Source: Burkholderia sp. TSV86
GTDB lineage: Bacteria > Pseudomonadota > Gammaproteobacteria > Burkholderiales > Burkholderiaceae
DNA: 64,000 nucleotides
Assembly (NCBI RefSeq): GCF_001522865.1
Contig: NZ_LOWB01000109.1
Span: 186,001-250,000, forward strand
Direction of reading: 5' to 3'
How positions within the stretch are numbered: the first letter of the stretch is position 1; each line of letters opens with the position of its first letter. Shown here piece by piece: positions 18,645-27,497 of this stretch. The notes below the pieces were generated by a model. That model was given only the letters and a program-made list of their open reading frames with translations. It ran no database searches and was not told where the DNA came from. A program made the position numbers and the translations under genes.

Positions 18645-19565
18645 ATGACCGACGATCCGATCGCCGCGTACCTGTCGAACCTGCGGCACGTCAGGCAGTT
18701 GTCGGATCACACGCTGCGCGCGTACACGCACGAACTCGACGAACTGAGGAAGCTCGCGAACGGCCGGCCGCTCGCGAGCCTGAGCGCCGTCGACATGCGC
18801 GGCGCCGTGGCCCGCGCGCACGCGGGCGGGCTGTCCGCGCGCTCGATCTCGCACCGGCTGTCGGCATGGCGCGCGTTCTACCGCTGGTTCGCGCAGCGCG
18901 TCGAAATGCCGGCGAACCCGGTCGCGACGGTACGCGCGCCCAAGCGCGGCAAGACGCTGCCCAAGGCGCTGTCCGTCGACGATACGGCCGCGCTGATGGA
19001 TGCGCCGGTGTCCGGCACGCCGGAGAGCGTGCGCGACCGCGCGATCCTCGAGCTGTTCTATTCGTCCGGTCTGCGGCTGGCCGAATTGATCGGCCTGGAT
19101 GTCGGCTACGTGAACGAAGGCGGCCACCGGTCCGAGGGCTGGCTCGATCTCGCCGAGGCGGAAGTCACGGTGCGGGGCAAAGGCAACAAGGAGCGCAAGG
19201 TGCCTGTCGGGCGCAAGGCGATCGATGCGCTGAACGCATGGCTCGCGGTGCGTGGCGAGTTCGTCAAGCACGATCCGCATCCGCTTTTTTTGTCGGTGCG
19301 CGGCAACCGGATGTCGCCGGGCGTCGTGCGCGAGCGCGTGAAGCGCGCGGCGCTTGCTGCCGGCATTCCAGCGAACGTGCATCCGCACGTGCTGCGCCAT
19401 TCGTTCGCGACGCACGTGCTGCAATCGAGCGGCGACCTGCGCGCGGTGCAGGAACTGCTCGGCCACGCGAGCATTTCGGCGACGCAAGTGTATACGTCGC
19501 TCGATTTTCAACATCTCGCGAAGATTTACGATAGCGCGCATCCGCGGGCGAAAAAACGCGATTGA
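18645..19565 (+). CDS. xerC: Tyrosine recombinase XerC
   Basis: With XerD it resolves chromosome dimers at dif. The N-terminal SAM-like DNA-binding domain (residues 1-90) starts YLSNLRHVRQLSDHTLRAY. The catalytic domain has the first Arg in YSSGLRLAEL, Lys in VRGKGNKERKVPVG, H-x-x-R in HPHVLRHSFATHVL, the late His in ELLGHASISATQVYTS and the nucleophile Tyr in that same VYTS. The length of 306 aa is typical. It starts 34 bp after the DUF484 gene. Confidence 0.95.
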   Translation: MTDDPIAAYLSNLRHVRQLSDHTLRAYTHELDELRKLANGRPLASLSAVDMRGAVARAHAGGLSARSISHRLSAWRAFYRWFAQRVEMPANPVATVRAPKRGKTLPKALSVDDTAALMDAPVSGTPESVRDRAILELFYSSGLRLAELIGLDVGYVNEGGHRSEGWLDLAEAEVTVRGKGNKERKVPVGRKAIDALNAWLAVRGEFVKHDPHPLFLSVRGNRMSPGVVRERVKRAALAAGIPANVHPHVLRHSFATHVLQSSGDLRAVQELLGHASISATQVYTSLDFQHLAKIYDSAHPRAKKRD

Positions 19566-19631
19566 TACGCGCCGCGCCTGTTTTTCCGAACTCCTTCCCG
19601 CCGCGTCCAGCGCGGCCTTTTCGATTCCGAC

Positions 19632-20996
19632 ATGCATACCGTTACGCTCAAACCGTCGAAGGACAAATCCCTGCTGCGCCGCCATCCGTGGGTCTATGCG
19701 AACGCGATCGAGCGCGTCGACGGCAAGCCGGCGGCGGGCGCGACGGTCGTCGTGCGCGCGCATGACGGCCGCTTTCTCGCGCGCGCCGCGTACAGCCCGC
19801 ACTCGCAGATCCGGCTGCGCGTGTGGAGTTTCGACGAAGCCGAGCCGATCGACCATGCGTTCTTCAAGCGCCGCGTGCAGCGCGCGATCGCGCATCGGCG
19901 CGCATTCGTCTCGGATACCGGCGCAGTGCGGCTCGTATTCGGCGAGGCGGACGGGCTGCCGGGGCTGATCGTCGATTATTACGTCGCCCAGCACGCTCTC
20001 CTGGGCGGCACCGCGGTGCCCGCCTCGTCGCAAGACACGGCAAAGCCGGCCCTGCCGGAACACACGGCGGCCAGCCACGGCGCCGAACACGCCGCCCGAC
20101 CGGCGCCGCCCGCCCATGCGGCCGCGCCGGCAGCCGGCACGGCGCAACCCGAGGCCGGCGCGCAGCGTGGCCAGCTCGTCTGCCAATTCATGGCGGCGGG
20201 CGTCGAAGCGTGGAAGGATGCGATCGTCGCGGCGCTCGTTGCAGCGACCGGCTGCCCGAACGTCTACGAGCGCTCGGACGTATCGATCCGCGAAAAGGAA
20301 GGGCTCGCGCAGAAGACCGGCGTACTGGCCGGCGACGCACCGCCCGATACGCTGATCACGACCGAGAACGGCGTGCGCTATCACGTTGACGTTCGCCACG
20401 GCCACAAAACGGGCTTTTACGTCGACCAGCGCGACAACCGCGCGCTCGTTGCGCAATACGCGCACGAGCGCGACGTGCTGAACTGCTTCTGCTACACCGG
20501 CGGCTTCTCGCTCGCCGCGCTCGCGGGCGGCGCGAAGCGGGTGGTATCGATCGACTCGTCGGGCGACGCGCTCGCGCTCGCGCAACGCAATGTGACGGTG
20601 AACGGGTTTGACGCCGCGCGCGCCGAATGGCTCGACGCCGACGCGTTCAAGACGCTGCGCCGCCTGGCGGACGACGGCGAGCGTTTCGACCTGATCGTGC
20701 TCGACCCACCGAAATTCGCGCCGTCACGCGAGCACGTCGAGCGAGCCGCGCGCGCGTACAAGGACATCAACCTGAGCGGCTTCAAGCTGCTGCGCCCGGG
20801 TGGCCTGCTGTTCACCTACTCGTGCTCGGGCGCGATCGACATGGATCTGTTCCAGAAAATCGTCGCGGGAGCGGCCGCCGACGCGCGCGTCGACGCGCGG
20901 ATCCTGAAGCGCCTCGGCGCGGGCGTCGATCATCCGCTCCTCAGCGCATTCCCCGAAGGCGAGTATCTGAAAGGGCTGCTGTTGCAAATCGCGTGA
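19632..20996 (+). CDS. Class I rRNA methyltransferase of the RlmI (23S m5C) family, with insertion
   Basis: An S-adenosylmethionine-dependent RNA methyltransferase with an N-terminal PUA domain (residues about 1-75; KDKSLLRRHPWVYANAIERV), the S-adenosylmethionine-binding motif LNCFCYTGGFSLAALAGGAKRVV (about 284-306), DPPKFAPS (about 358-365) and the cysteine motif TYSCSGAIDMDLF (about 395-407), as in RlmI/RlmK-C enzymes that methylate 23S rRNA cytosine. Residues about 119-179 are an Ala/Pro/His-rich low-complexity insertion splitting the normally continuous segment LPGLIVDYY...QLVCQF; this explains 454 aa against the usual about 395. The frame is intact across it. The start at 19632 has the family N-terminus. 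Confidence 0.85.
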   Translation: MHTVTLKPSKDKSLLRRHPWVYANAIERVDGKPAAGATVVVRAHDGRFLARAAYSPHSQIRLRVWSFDEAEPIDHAFFKRRVQRAIAHRRAFVSDTGAVRLVFGEADGLPGLIVDYYVAQHALLGGTAVPASSQDTAKPALPEHTAASHGAEHAARPAPPAHAAAPAAGTAQPEAGAQRGQLVCQFMAAGVEAWKDAIVAALVAATGCPNVYERSDVSIREKEGLAQKTGVLAGDAPPDTLITTENGVRYHVDVRHGHKTGFYVDQRDNRALVAQYAHERDVLNCFCYTGGFSLAALAGGAKRVVSIDSSGDALALAQRNVTVNGFDAARAEWLDADAFKTLRRLADDGERFDLIVLDPPKFAPSREHVERAARAYKDINLSGFKLLRPGGLLFTYSCSGAIDMDLFQKIVAGAAADARVDARILKRLGAGVDHPLLSAFPEGEYLKGLLLQIA

Positions 20997-21026
20997 GCGC
21001 CCCGATCTGAGCGGTCTGCGCAGCGC

Positions 21027-21060
21027 GCCCCCGCCGCCCGAACGGACAGGCGGCAGGGGC
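21027..21060 (+). terminator. Possible terminator hairpin after the RlmI-type gene
   Basis: Stem GCCCC-C-GCCGCC with GGCGGC-A-GGGGC and one internal mismatch, 30 bp after the stop. There is no T-run; instead TTGACA follows directly, a perfect -35 hexamer that may belong to the promoter of the COG0523 gene. Confidence 0.35.
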
Positions 21061-21158
21061 TTGACAGGTATGTTTCAATAAAGAGTTGGCACCCAGGCGA
21101 GCATCGCACGCCGCCCCTCCCAGTTTCGACCCCGTTTCACGAACCACAGGCGACTGAC

Positions 21159-22217
21159 ATGGCCATTCCCGTCACCATCCTCACCGGCTTTCTCGGCAGC
21201 GGCAAAACGACCCTGCTCAAGCGCATCCTGAACGAACAGCACGGCATGAAGATCGCCGTGATCGAAAACGAGTTCGGCGAAGAAAACATCGACAACGAGA
21301 TTCTCGTGCAGGATTCGAACGAGCAGATCATCCAGATGAGCAACGGCTGCATCTGCTGCACGATCCGCGGCGATCTGGCCCGCGCGCTCGCCGACCTGTC
21401 CGCCAAAAAACGCGACGGCAAGCTCGATTTCGAGCGCGTCGTGATCGAAACCACCGGGCTTGCAAACCCCGGCCCCGTCGCGCAGACGTTCTTCATCGAC
21501 AGCGAGATCGCTGACGATTTCCTGCTCGACGCGATCATCACGCTCGTCGACGCAAAGCATGCCGGCGCGCAACTCGACGAGCACGAGGTCGTCCAGCGTC
21601 AAGTGGGCTTCGCCGACCGTCTGTTCATCACGAAATCGGATCTCGTCGACGATGCGACGCTCGCGGCGCTCAAGCACCGGCTGCTGCACATGAACCCGAA
21701 AGCGACGGTCAAGATGGTGAATTTCGGCGATGCCGACATCAAGGAAATCTTCGACCTGCGCGGCTTCAACCTGAACGCGAAGCTCGAAATCGACCCGGAT
21801 TTCCTCGCGGAGGATGATCACGACCATGCGCACGATCATGACCACGATCACGCGCATTGCGACCACGATCACGGCCATTGCGCGCACGATCATGGCCATC
21901 ACCACCACGCGCATCACGACGACAAGATCAAGTCGTTCGTCTACCGCAGCGACCGTCCATTCGATCCGAACAAGCTCGAGGATTTCCTCGGCGGCATCCT
22001 GCAGATCTATGGCGAGCGGATGTTGCGCTACAAGGGCGTGCTCTATATGAAGGGCGTCGACCGCAAGGTGGTGTTCCAGGGCGTGCATCAGATGATGGGC
22101 AGCGATCTCGCGGCGAAGTGGCTGCCGGCCGAGAAGAAAACCAACAAGATGGTGTTCATCGGCATCGATCTGCCGCGCGAGCTCATCACCGACGGGTTGG
22201 ACGCCTGCCTCGCGTAA
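21159..22217 (+). CDS. COG0523 family GTPase (CobW/YjiA/ZigA-like), probable zinc metallochaperone
   Basis: A P-loop GTPase of the COG0523 group, which moves or inserts metals such as zinc. Visible are Walker A GFLGSGKTTLL (residues about 8-18), the metal-binding CxCC in MSNGCICCTIRGDL (about 61-74), Walker B-like RVVIETTGLANPGP and NKxD-like ITKSDLVDD. After the GTPase domain, residues about 222-256 form a loop of some 18 histidines with aspartates and two cysteines, then the CobW C-terminal domain. It lies upstream of a dksA gene whose product lacks most zinc ligands. I found no clear Zur operator upstream, so zinc control is not shown by the sequence. Confidence 0.88.
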   Translation: MAIPVTILTGFLGSGKTTLLKRILNEQHGMKIAVIENEFGEENIDNEILVQDSNEQIIQMSNGCICCTIRGDLARALADLSAKKRDGKLDFERVVIETTGLANPGPVAQTFFIDSEIADDFLLDAIITLVDAKHAGAQLDEHEVVQRQVGFADRLFITKSDLVDDATLAALKHRLLHMNPKATVKMVNFGDADIKEIFDLRGFNLNAKLEIDPDFLAEDDHDHAHDHDHDHAHCDHDHGHCAHDHGHHHHAHHDDKIKSFVYRSDRPFDPNKLEDFLGGILQIYGERMLRYKGVLYMKGVDRKVVFQGVHQMMGSDLAAKWLPAEKKTNKMVFIGIDLPRELITDGLDACLA

Positions 22218-22603
22218 AGTGTGCGTGCTTTGCGCGCGGCGCGCATGAGGCGGGGCACGCGCTCGTCATCGCTTTTTCTCGATTTGCGGGTTATATTTTC
22301 AGGATGCCGCTTGACCGGCGGGGGATCGACCCGATACAGCAGTGGCTTGCGATTCAGTTACAATACTCGCCCGCTCGGGGCCACGGAGTAAACGATCGAT
22401 CCTGGGCCCGCCAGCGCGGCGCGGTCCACCTGCTGGTCAATGCGCAATCCGGCGCGCGGGGGAATCCTGAACGAGAGGGGCGCCGGTATCCGGAGGCTTT
22501 CGGCCCCGCCGCAGCGAATGGCAAAGAATTGCAAGGGCTGTTGCGGGTAATCCCAAAGTGCGGGCAATATCTATCGTTCGCCGCACATTGAAGAAGCAAG
22601 CAG
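22218..22603 (+). promoter_or_regulatory. Upstream region and long leader of dksA
   Basis: A TACAAT -10-like hexamer lies near 22357-22362 without a good -35, which would leave a leader of about 235 nt. The leader is GC-rich and could fold, but I recognise no named RNA element. No gene is evident. Confidence 0.35.
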
Positions 22604-23020
22604 ATGACGAAGAAACTCTTGACCGAAGCCGAAATCCTGAAGATGAGCGACAAGGATTATATGAATGAGGACCAGCTCGCCTTCTTCAAAAATCGGCTCG
22701 AACAATTGCAGGCGGAAATTCTCCGCAACGCGGGCCAGACGACCGAGAATCTGCGCGAAACGGTAATCGTGCCGGATCCTGCCGATCGCGCGACGATCGA
22801 GGAAGAGCATGCGCTCGAATTGCGTACACGCGACCGCGAGCGCAAGCTTCTCAAGAAGGTCCAGCAGTCGCTCGCCCGGATCGAATCGGGCGAATACGGC
22901 TGGTGTGAGGAAACGGGCGAGCCGATCGGCATTCCGCGTCTGCTCGCGCGCCCCACGGCCACGCTTTCGCTCGAGGCGCAGGAGCGTCGCGAGTTGCGGC
23001 AGAAGCTGTTCGGCGACTGA
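22604..23020 (+). CDS. dksA: RNA polymerase-binding transcription factor DksA (single-Cys finger)
   Basis: Binds in the RNA polymerase secondary channel and, with ppGpp, retunes rRNA and amino-acid promoters. The 138 aa protein has a long coiled coil (residues about 25-100) whose tip carries DPADRA, the DxxDxA motif needed for function. The zinc-finger region reads YGWCEETGEPIGIPRLLARPTATLSLEAQERRE: only the first of the four cysteines of E. coli DksA (CxxC...CxxC) remains, the others being Thr, Ser and Ala. This is like zinc-independent DksA forms such as Pseudomonas DksA2. A strong terminator follows. Confidence 0.95.
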   Translation: MTKKLLTEAEILKMSDKDYMNEDQLAFFKNRLEQLQAEILRNAGQTTENLRETVIVPDPADRATIEEEHALELRTRDRERKLLKKVQQSLARIESGEYGWCEETGEPIGIPRLLARPTATLSLEAQERRELRQKLFGD

Positions 23021-23070
23021 CCCCTGCTGCGGCGCGGGCTTGCCTTGCGCCCCCAACACGCTTTACAGCA

Positions 23071-23101
23071 AAGCGCGCGGCCTGCCGCGCGCTTTTGTTT
23101 T
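23071..23101 (+). terminator. Rho-independent terminator of dksA
   Basis: A 10 bp stem (AAGCGCGCGG with CCGCGCGCTT) with a CCTG loop, followed by TTGTTTTC. It lies 50 bp after the dksA stop. Confidence 0.85.
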
Positions 23102-23186
23102 CCCGCTACGCGTCCGCGCCCCCGCCTTTTTACCGGCTTTTCCCCGCGCTTTTTCGTCGCTCGGCACGGCTCGTTCGCGCCCCGCT

Positions 23187-23214
23187 CTTGATATTGCGGC
23201 GCCTGCCCTAAGAT
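23187..23214 (+). promoter_or_regulatory. Possible heat-shock (sigma-32) promoter of hslVU
   Basis: CTTGATA (23187-23193) resembles the sigma-32 -35 box CTTGAAA. After 12 bp, CCCTAAGAT (23206-23214) resembles the -10 box CCCCATnT with mismatches. hslVU is a classic heat-shock operon. The match is partial. Confidence 0.45.
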
Positions 23215-23324
23215 GTGAGAACAATGCGCGGTGAACCGGCCCGCGGGGCCGGTGCTTGCCGCGCGTCGCATCAAGCGGCGGCGCTGGGCGCCCCGCCTCC
23301 CCCGGCCTTTCTGAAGGAATACAG

Positions 23325-23861
23325 ATGGAGCAATTTCACGGCACGACGATCGTTTCCGTGCGGCGCGGCGGCAAGGTTGCGCTCGGCGGCGACGGCCAGG
23401 TGACGCTCGGCAATATCGTGATGAAGGGCGGCGCGCGCAAAGTGCGCCGTATCTATAACGACCAGGTGCTCGTCGGTTTCGCGGGCGGCACCGCCGACGC
23501 GTTCTCGCTCCTCGACCGTTTCGAGGCAAAGCTCGAAAAGCATCAGGGCAACCTGACCCGGGCGGCCGTCGAGCTTGCGAAGGACTGGCGCACCGACCGG
23601 ATGCTGCGCCGGCTCGAAGCGATGCTGATCACGGCCGACGCGAACACGACGCTCGTCATCACCGGCAACGGCGATGTGCTCGACCCCGAAGAGGGAATCT
23701 GCGCGATCGGCTCGGGCGGCGCCTATGCGCAAGCGGCCGCGCGCGCGCTCGTGGAGAACACCGATCTGTCTGCGCGCGATATCGTCGAAAAAGCGCTCGA
23801 AATCGCGGGCGACATGTGCATCTATACGAACCACAATCGCGTCATCGAGACCATCGAGTAA
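23325..23861 (+). CDS. hslV: ATP-dependent protease peptidase subunit HslV (ClpQ)
   Basis: The double-hexameric threonine peptidase of the HslVU protease. After the propeptide MEQFHG the mature protein begins [20 protein letters not shown], with the catalytic N-terminal Thr and the conserved Lys in [17 protein letters not shown] (about residues 126-139) is the other family signature. At 178 aa it is full length. The ATG at 23325 follows GAAGGAAT; longer in-frame ORF sequence upstream is not HslV. hslU begins 9 bp downstream. Confidence 0.97.
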   Translation: MEQFHGTTIVSVRRGGKVALGGDGQVTLGNIVMKGGARKVRRIYNDQVLVGFAGGTADAFSLLDRFEAKLEKHQGNLTRAAVELAKDWRTDRMLRRLEAMLITADANTTLVITGNGDVLDPEEGICAIGSGGAYAQAAARALVENTDLSARDIVEKALEIAGDMCIYTNHNRVIETIE

Positions 23862-23870
23862 GGAGAAGCC

Positions 23871-25214
23871 GTGAGCACCATGACCCCTGCCGAGATCGTT
23901 TCGGAACTCGACAAGCACATCATCGGGCAAAACAAGGCGAAGCGGGCTGTCGCGGTCGCACTGCGCAATCGCTGGCGCCGCCAGCAAGTGGCCGAGCCGT
24001 TGCGCCAGGAAATCACGCCGAAGAACATTCTGATGATCGGGCCGACGGGCGTCGGCAAAACCGAGATCGCGCGCCGCCTCGCCAAGCTCGCCGACGCGCC
24101 GTTCATCAAGATCGAAGCGACCAAGTTCACCGAAGTCGGCTACGTCGGCCGCGACGTCGATAGCATCGTGCGTGACCTGATCGAGATCTCGGTCAAGCAA
24201 ACCCGCGAACTCGAGATGCGCAAGGTGCGCTCGAAGGCACAGGACCAGGCCGAGGACCGGATTCTCGACGTGCTGCTGCCGCAGCCGCGCGCGGTGGGCT
24301 TCGGCGCGAGCGCCGAGCATGCGAACGACGACAACAACGCGACCCGCCAAACGTTTCGCAAACGCCTGCGCGAAGGGCAGCTAGACGACAAGGAAATCGA
24401 ACTCGACATCGAGCAGCCAACGCTCGGCATGGACATCATGGCGCCGCCGGGAATGGAAGAGATGACCGAGCAGATCCGCTCAATGTTCTCGAACCTCGGC
24501 GGCGGCAAGAAGACGCGCCGCAAGCTGAAGATCAAGGAAGCGCTGAAGCTGCTGATCGACGAGGAAGCGGCGAAGATGCTCAACGACGAGGAAGTGAAGA
24601 CGAAGGCCGTGCAGAACGTCGAGCAAAACGGCATCGTATTTCTCGACGAGATCGACAAGATCACGTCGCGCAACCACGAAGGCGGCGGCGGCGAGGTATC
24701 GCGGCAGGGCGTGCAGCGCGATCTGCTGCCGCTCGTCGAAGGCACGACGATCAACACGAAGTACGGGATGGTGAAGACCGACCACATCCTGTTCATCGCG
24801 AGCGGCGCGTTTCATCTCGCCAAGCCGAGCGACCTGATTCCCGAACTGCAAGGGCGCTTTCCGATCCGCGTCGAGTTGGATTCGCTGTCCGTGAAGGACT
24901 TCGAAGCGATTCTGGTCGCGACCGATGCAAGCCTCGTCAAGCAGTATCAGGCGCTGCTCGCCACCGAGGACGTGCGGCTCGAATTCGCCGATGACGGCAT
25001 CCGGCGGCTTGCCGAGATCGCCTGTGCGGTTAACGAGAAAACCGAGAACATTGGCGCGCGGCGCCTTTATACGGTGATCGAGAAGTTGCTCGAGGAAGTG
25101 TCTTTCTCGGCCGGCAATCACGCCGGTCAGCAAGTGACGATCGATGCGGCTTATGTCGATCACGCGCTCGGAGAGGTATCGAAGAACGAGGATCTGTCGC
25201 GCTACGTGTTGTGA
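23871..25214 (+). CDS. hslU: ATP-dependent protease ATPase subunit HslU (ClpY)
   Basis: The AAA+ unfoldase that feeds substrates to HslV. Its 447 aa include Walker [15 protein letters not shown] (about residues 57-70), the pore loop EVGYVGRDV (about 88-96), the I domain (about 110-240), Walker [11 protein letters not shown] (about 253-262), and sensor-2 [18 protein letters not shown] near residue 390. The C-terminus ends LSRYVL, the tail that inserts into HslV. AAGGAGAAGCC precedes the start codon, which here is GTG. Confidence 0.97.
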   Translation: MSTMTPAEIVSELDKHIIGQNKAKRAVAVALRNRWRRQQVAEPLRQEITPKNILMIGPTGVGKTEIARRLAKLADAPFIKIEATKFTEVGYVGRDVDSIVRDLIEISVKQTRELEMRKVRSKAQDQAEDRILDVLLPQPRAVGFGASAEHANDDNNATRQTFRKRLREGQLDDKEIELDIEQPTLGMDIMAPPGMEEMTEQIRSMFSNLGGGKKTRRKLKIKEALKLLIDEEAAKMLNDEEVKTKAVQNVEQNGIVFLDEIDKITSRNHEGGGGEVSRQGVQRDLLPLVEGTTINTKYGMVKTDHILFIASGAFHLAKPSDLIPELQGRFPIRVELDSLSVKDFEAILVATDASLVKQYQALLATEDVRLEFADDGIRRLAEIACAVNEKTENIGARRLYTVIEKLLEEVSFSAGNHAGQQVTIDAAYVDHALGEVSKNEDLSRYVL

Positions 25215-25260
25215 CGACCTGACGATCGCGGCAGCCGGCAACGCCGCGCATCAACGAAGA

Positions 25261-25293
25261 ACGGGCAGCCCTTGGCGGGGCTGCCCGTTTTTT
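25261..25293 (+). terminator. Rho-independent terminator of hslVU
   Basis: A perfect 10 bp stem (ACGGGCAGCC with GGCTGCCCGT), 8 nt loop and a TTTTTT tail, 46 bp after hslU. Confidence 0.93.
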
Positions 25294-25525
25294 GCGGCGC
25301 GCTTCGCTAAGACGCATCGCGGGGCTCACTCGTAGCCCGAAAATCGCCCATCGTGCGAGCCGGAGCCGGGCCGGTTATGCATCGGCGGCGGCGTTCGAGG
25401 CGGCTCGGTCGCGCGGCCTCGAAAATATCCGTGATCCATTCGTCGGCGCTTGCCGGGCGGGCCGCCGCGATCACCACGCCTGCCGAACGAACCGCCTGCC
25501 GCGCCGAGGCGGCCGGCACAGCCGC

Positions 25526-26068
25526 TCACTGCCGCACCGGCTTCTTCGCGAGCTTGCGTTGCAGCGTGCGCCGATGCATGTTGAGCGCACGCGCGGTCGC
25601 CGAAATGTTGTTGCCGTTCTCCGCGAGCACACGCTGGATGTGCTCCCATTCGAGCCGATCGACCGATAGCACGACCGGATTCTCGATCGCCTCCTCGGCT
25701 TGCAGTTCGCTCGCGTTCGTCTGCAGCGCGGCAAGAATCGATTCGACGTTCGCGGGCTTCGCAAGATAGTTGTCCGCGCCGTCCTTCACCGCCTGCACCG
25801 CGGTTGCGATGCTCGCGTAGCCCGTCAGCACGAGAATCCGCGCGTCCGGCTGCAAATCGCACAACGGCGCGATCAAGCTCAGTCCCGAATCGTCACCGAG
25901 ATGCAGATCGACGGTGATGAATTGGAATTTCTCCGCGCTGGCGAGCTTGAGCGCATCGTCCTTGCCGTGCGCCTGACGCACCGTGTAACCGCGGCGCTCG
26001 AGGCCGCGCGCGAGCGTGCCGGCGAATACTTCGTTATCGTCGATCACGAGAAAATTCTTGTCGCTCAT
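25526..26068 (-). CDS. regA: RegA/PrrA-type response regulator (receiver plus Fis-type HTH)
   Basis: DNA-binding partner of the adjacent RegB-like kinase. The receiver domain (residues about 1-120) starts NFLVIDDNEVFAGTLARGLE with the acidic pocket, has the phosphorylated Asp in FITVDLHLGDDSG, the switch Thr in LVLTGYAS and the Lys in YLAKPAN. After a linker, residues about 140-178 form a Fis-family helix-turn-helix (EHIQRVLAENGNNISATARALNMHRRTLQRKL). There is no AAA+ domain. The ATG at 26068 has GGAG 8 bp upstream; an ATG two codons earlier (26074) would place it only 2 bp away. Confidence 0.88.
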   Translation of the reverse strand: MSDKNFLVIDDNEVFAGTLARGLERRGYTVRQAHGKDDALKLASAEKFQFITVDLHLGDDSGLSLIAPLCDLQPDARILVLTGYASIATAVQAVKDGADNYLAKPANVESILAALQTNASELQAEEAIENPVVLSVDRLEWEHIQRVLAENGNNISATARALNMHRRTLQRKLAKKPVRQ

Positions 26069-26136
26069 TGACATTGCTCCATCTTTCCAGCGGTTTGCGT
26101 TCATCATTCGGCCCGCGCGATTGGGCCCGTGCGTGC

Positions 26137-27477
26137 TCAAGCTGCGTCCGCGCCCGGGCTGGCGCCGCTCTCGCGCTCGACCGGCACGCGCAAGATCGCC
26201 CGCGTGCCGCGCCCGGAGGCGGCCTGCGCCGAACGCCCCGGCGCCGCGCCCGCCGGACGCGGCTTCGCATCGGCAAGCTCGATCGAGCCGCCCAGGCGCG
26301 CCGCGGCGCTAAACGCAAGGTACAGGCCGACGCCATGGCCGCCCTGCGTGCTGTCGACCGGCATCGAGCCGAGCGCATCGCGCAGCGCGGCCGGAATGCC
26401 CGCGCCGTTGTCGCAAACCTCGAATACGATTTCATCGCGCGCGCCGTCATGCACGATCGCCGCCGCCAGCGTAACGCGATCGCGGCTCGCGCGGGCGGCA
26501 TTGTCGAGCAGGATAGTCAGGATCTGGCCGACCGCGACCGTGTCGTCGAGCACCACGCCGCGCGGCTGCGGCCCGAGCTGCTCGAACCTCACGTGCGGAT
26601 GGCGCAGCCGCCAGTGCTCGACGAACGTGCCGAGCCAAGCGGCGACCGACTGGCGGTTCGGCCGCTCGGACGCGCGGCTGCGCAGCCGCGCGAGCGCCGA
26701 CGTGCACTGCGACATCTGCTCTTCGAGCACCTTCAGATCGGCGTCGTAGCGCGCAAGGCCGGGATCGGTGCGGGCGGCCTCGCGCAGTTCCTCGGTCAGC
26801 ATCGCGATCGTCGATAGCGGCGTGCCCATCTCGTGCGCGACGGTCGCCGCCTGCACGCCGAGCGCGACCGCCCGCTCGTCGCGCAAGAGTGCCTGCTGCG
26901 CTTCGCCGAGCGCCGCGTCACGTTGCCGCAGCGCGCTCGACATGCGCGCGACGAACCATGCGATGAGCCCAACGCTCACCATGAAGTTCACCCACATGCC
27001 CGCGCGAAAGTAGTCGAACAGATTCGCCGGATTGTCCAGATTGAGCGGCACCGAATCGAAGCCGAGCGCCAGATAGCACGCGACCGCGAACGCGGCGAGC
27101 CAGATCATCAAATGCCAGGGCAGCACCGCGGCCGCGATCGCGAGCGACGGTAGATACAGCGACACAAAAGGATTGGTCGTTCCGCCCGACAGGAACAACA
27201 GCGCCGACAGCGCACCCAGATCGACCCAGAGCTGGCCGAGCAACTCGAAATTGGTCTCGGGGCGCGCACGCAATACGCGCACCCAGGTCAGCGCATTGAA
27301 GACGATCTCCAGCGCAATCACCATCAGCATCGCGGGAAGCGGCAGATGCACGCCGAAATAAGCCTGAACGACGGCAATCGTGACGAGTTGACCGATGATT
27401 GCGAGATTGCGCAGCCAGAACAGATGGCTCAGGTTGACGCGGCCGCTGGCGGTGGTGATCGTGATTCTTCGTTGCAT
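26137..27477 (-). CDS. regB: RegB/PrrB-type redox-sensing histidine kinase
   Basis: A membrane sensor kinase; RegB homologues sense quinone-pool redox state and control respiration and redox-balance genes through RegA. Six hydrophobic segments fill residues about 20-180. The RegB quinone-binding signature GGTTNPFVSLYLPS lies near residue 102. The H box is AATVAHEMGTPLSTIAML (His about 223), and a Cys 43 residues later (EEQMSQCTSA) matches the region of the RegB redox cysteine. N and G boxes are ILLDNAARAS and CDNGAGIP...GGHGVGLYL. regA starts about 70 bp downstream and the CWC gene ends 20 bp upstream, so all three are likely one operon. Confidence 0.88.
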   Translation of the reverse strand: MQRRITITTASGRVNLSHLFWLRNLAIIGQLVTIAVVQAYFGVHLPLPAMLMVIALEIVFNALTWVRVLRARPETNFELLGQLWVDLGALSALLFLSGGTTNPFVSLYLPSLAIAAAVLPWHLMIWLAAFAVACYLALGFDSVPLNLDNPANLFDYFRAGMWVNFMVSVGLIAWFVARMSSALRQRDAALGEAQQALLRDERAVALGVQAATVAHEMGTPLSTIAMLTEELREAARTDPGLARYDADLKVLEEQMSQCTSALARLRSRASERPNRQSVAAWLGTFVEHWRLRHPHVRFEQLGPQPRGVVLDDTVAVGQILTILLDNAARASRDRVTLAAAIVHDGARDEIVFEVCDNGAGIPAALRDALGSMPVDSTQGGHGVGLYLAFSAAARLGGSIELADAKPRPAGAAPGRSAQAASGRGTRAILRVPVERESGASPGADAA

Positions 27478-27497
27478 CCGCGCAGTGTAACCGCCGC

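Noticed and set aside
18588-20585. A 665-codon minus-strand open frame across xerC and the RlmI-type gene
   Set aside because: It is antisense to two well-supported genes and shows no protein-family character.
21061-21158. Zur operator upstream of the COG0523 gene
   Set aside because: Only TTGACA stands out; no TGTTATA-type palindrome was visible, so zinc regulation cannot be claimed from the sequence.
25294-25525. A gene between the hslU terminator and regA
   Set aside because: Open frames here are Arg/Ala-rich shadows without a ribosome-binding site or family resemblance.
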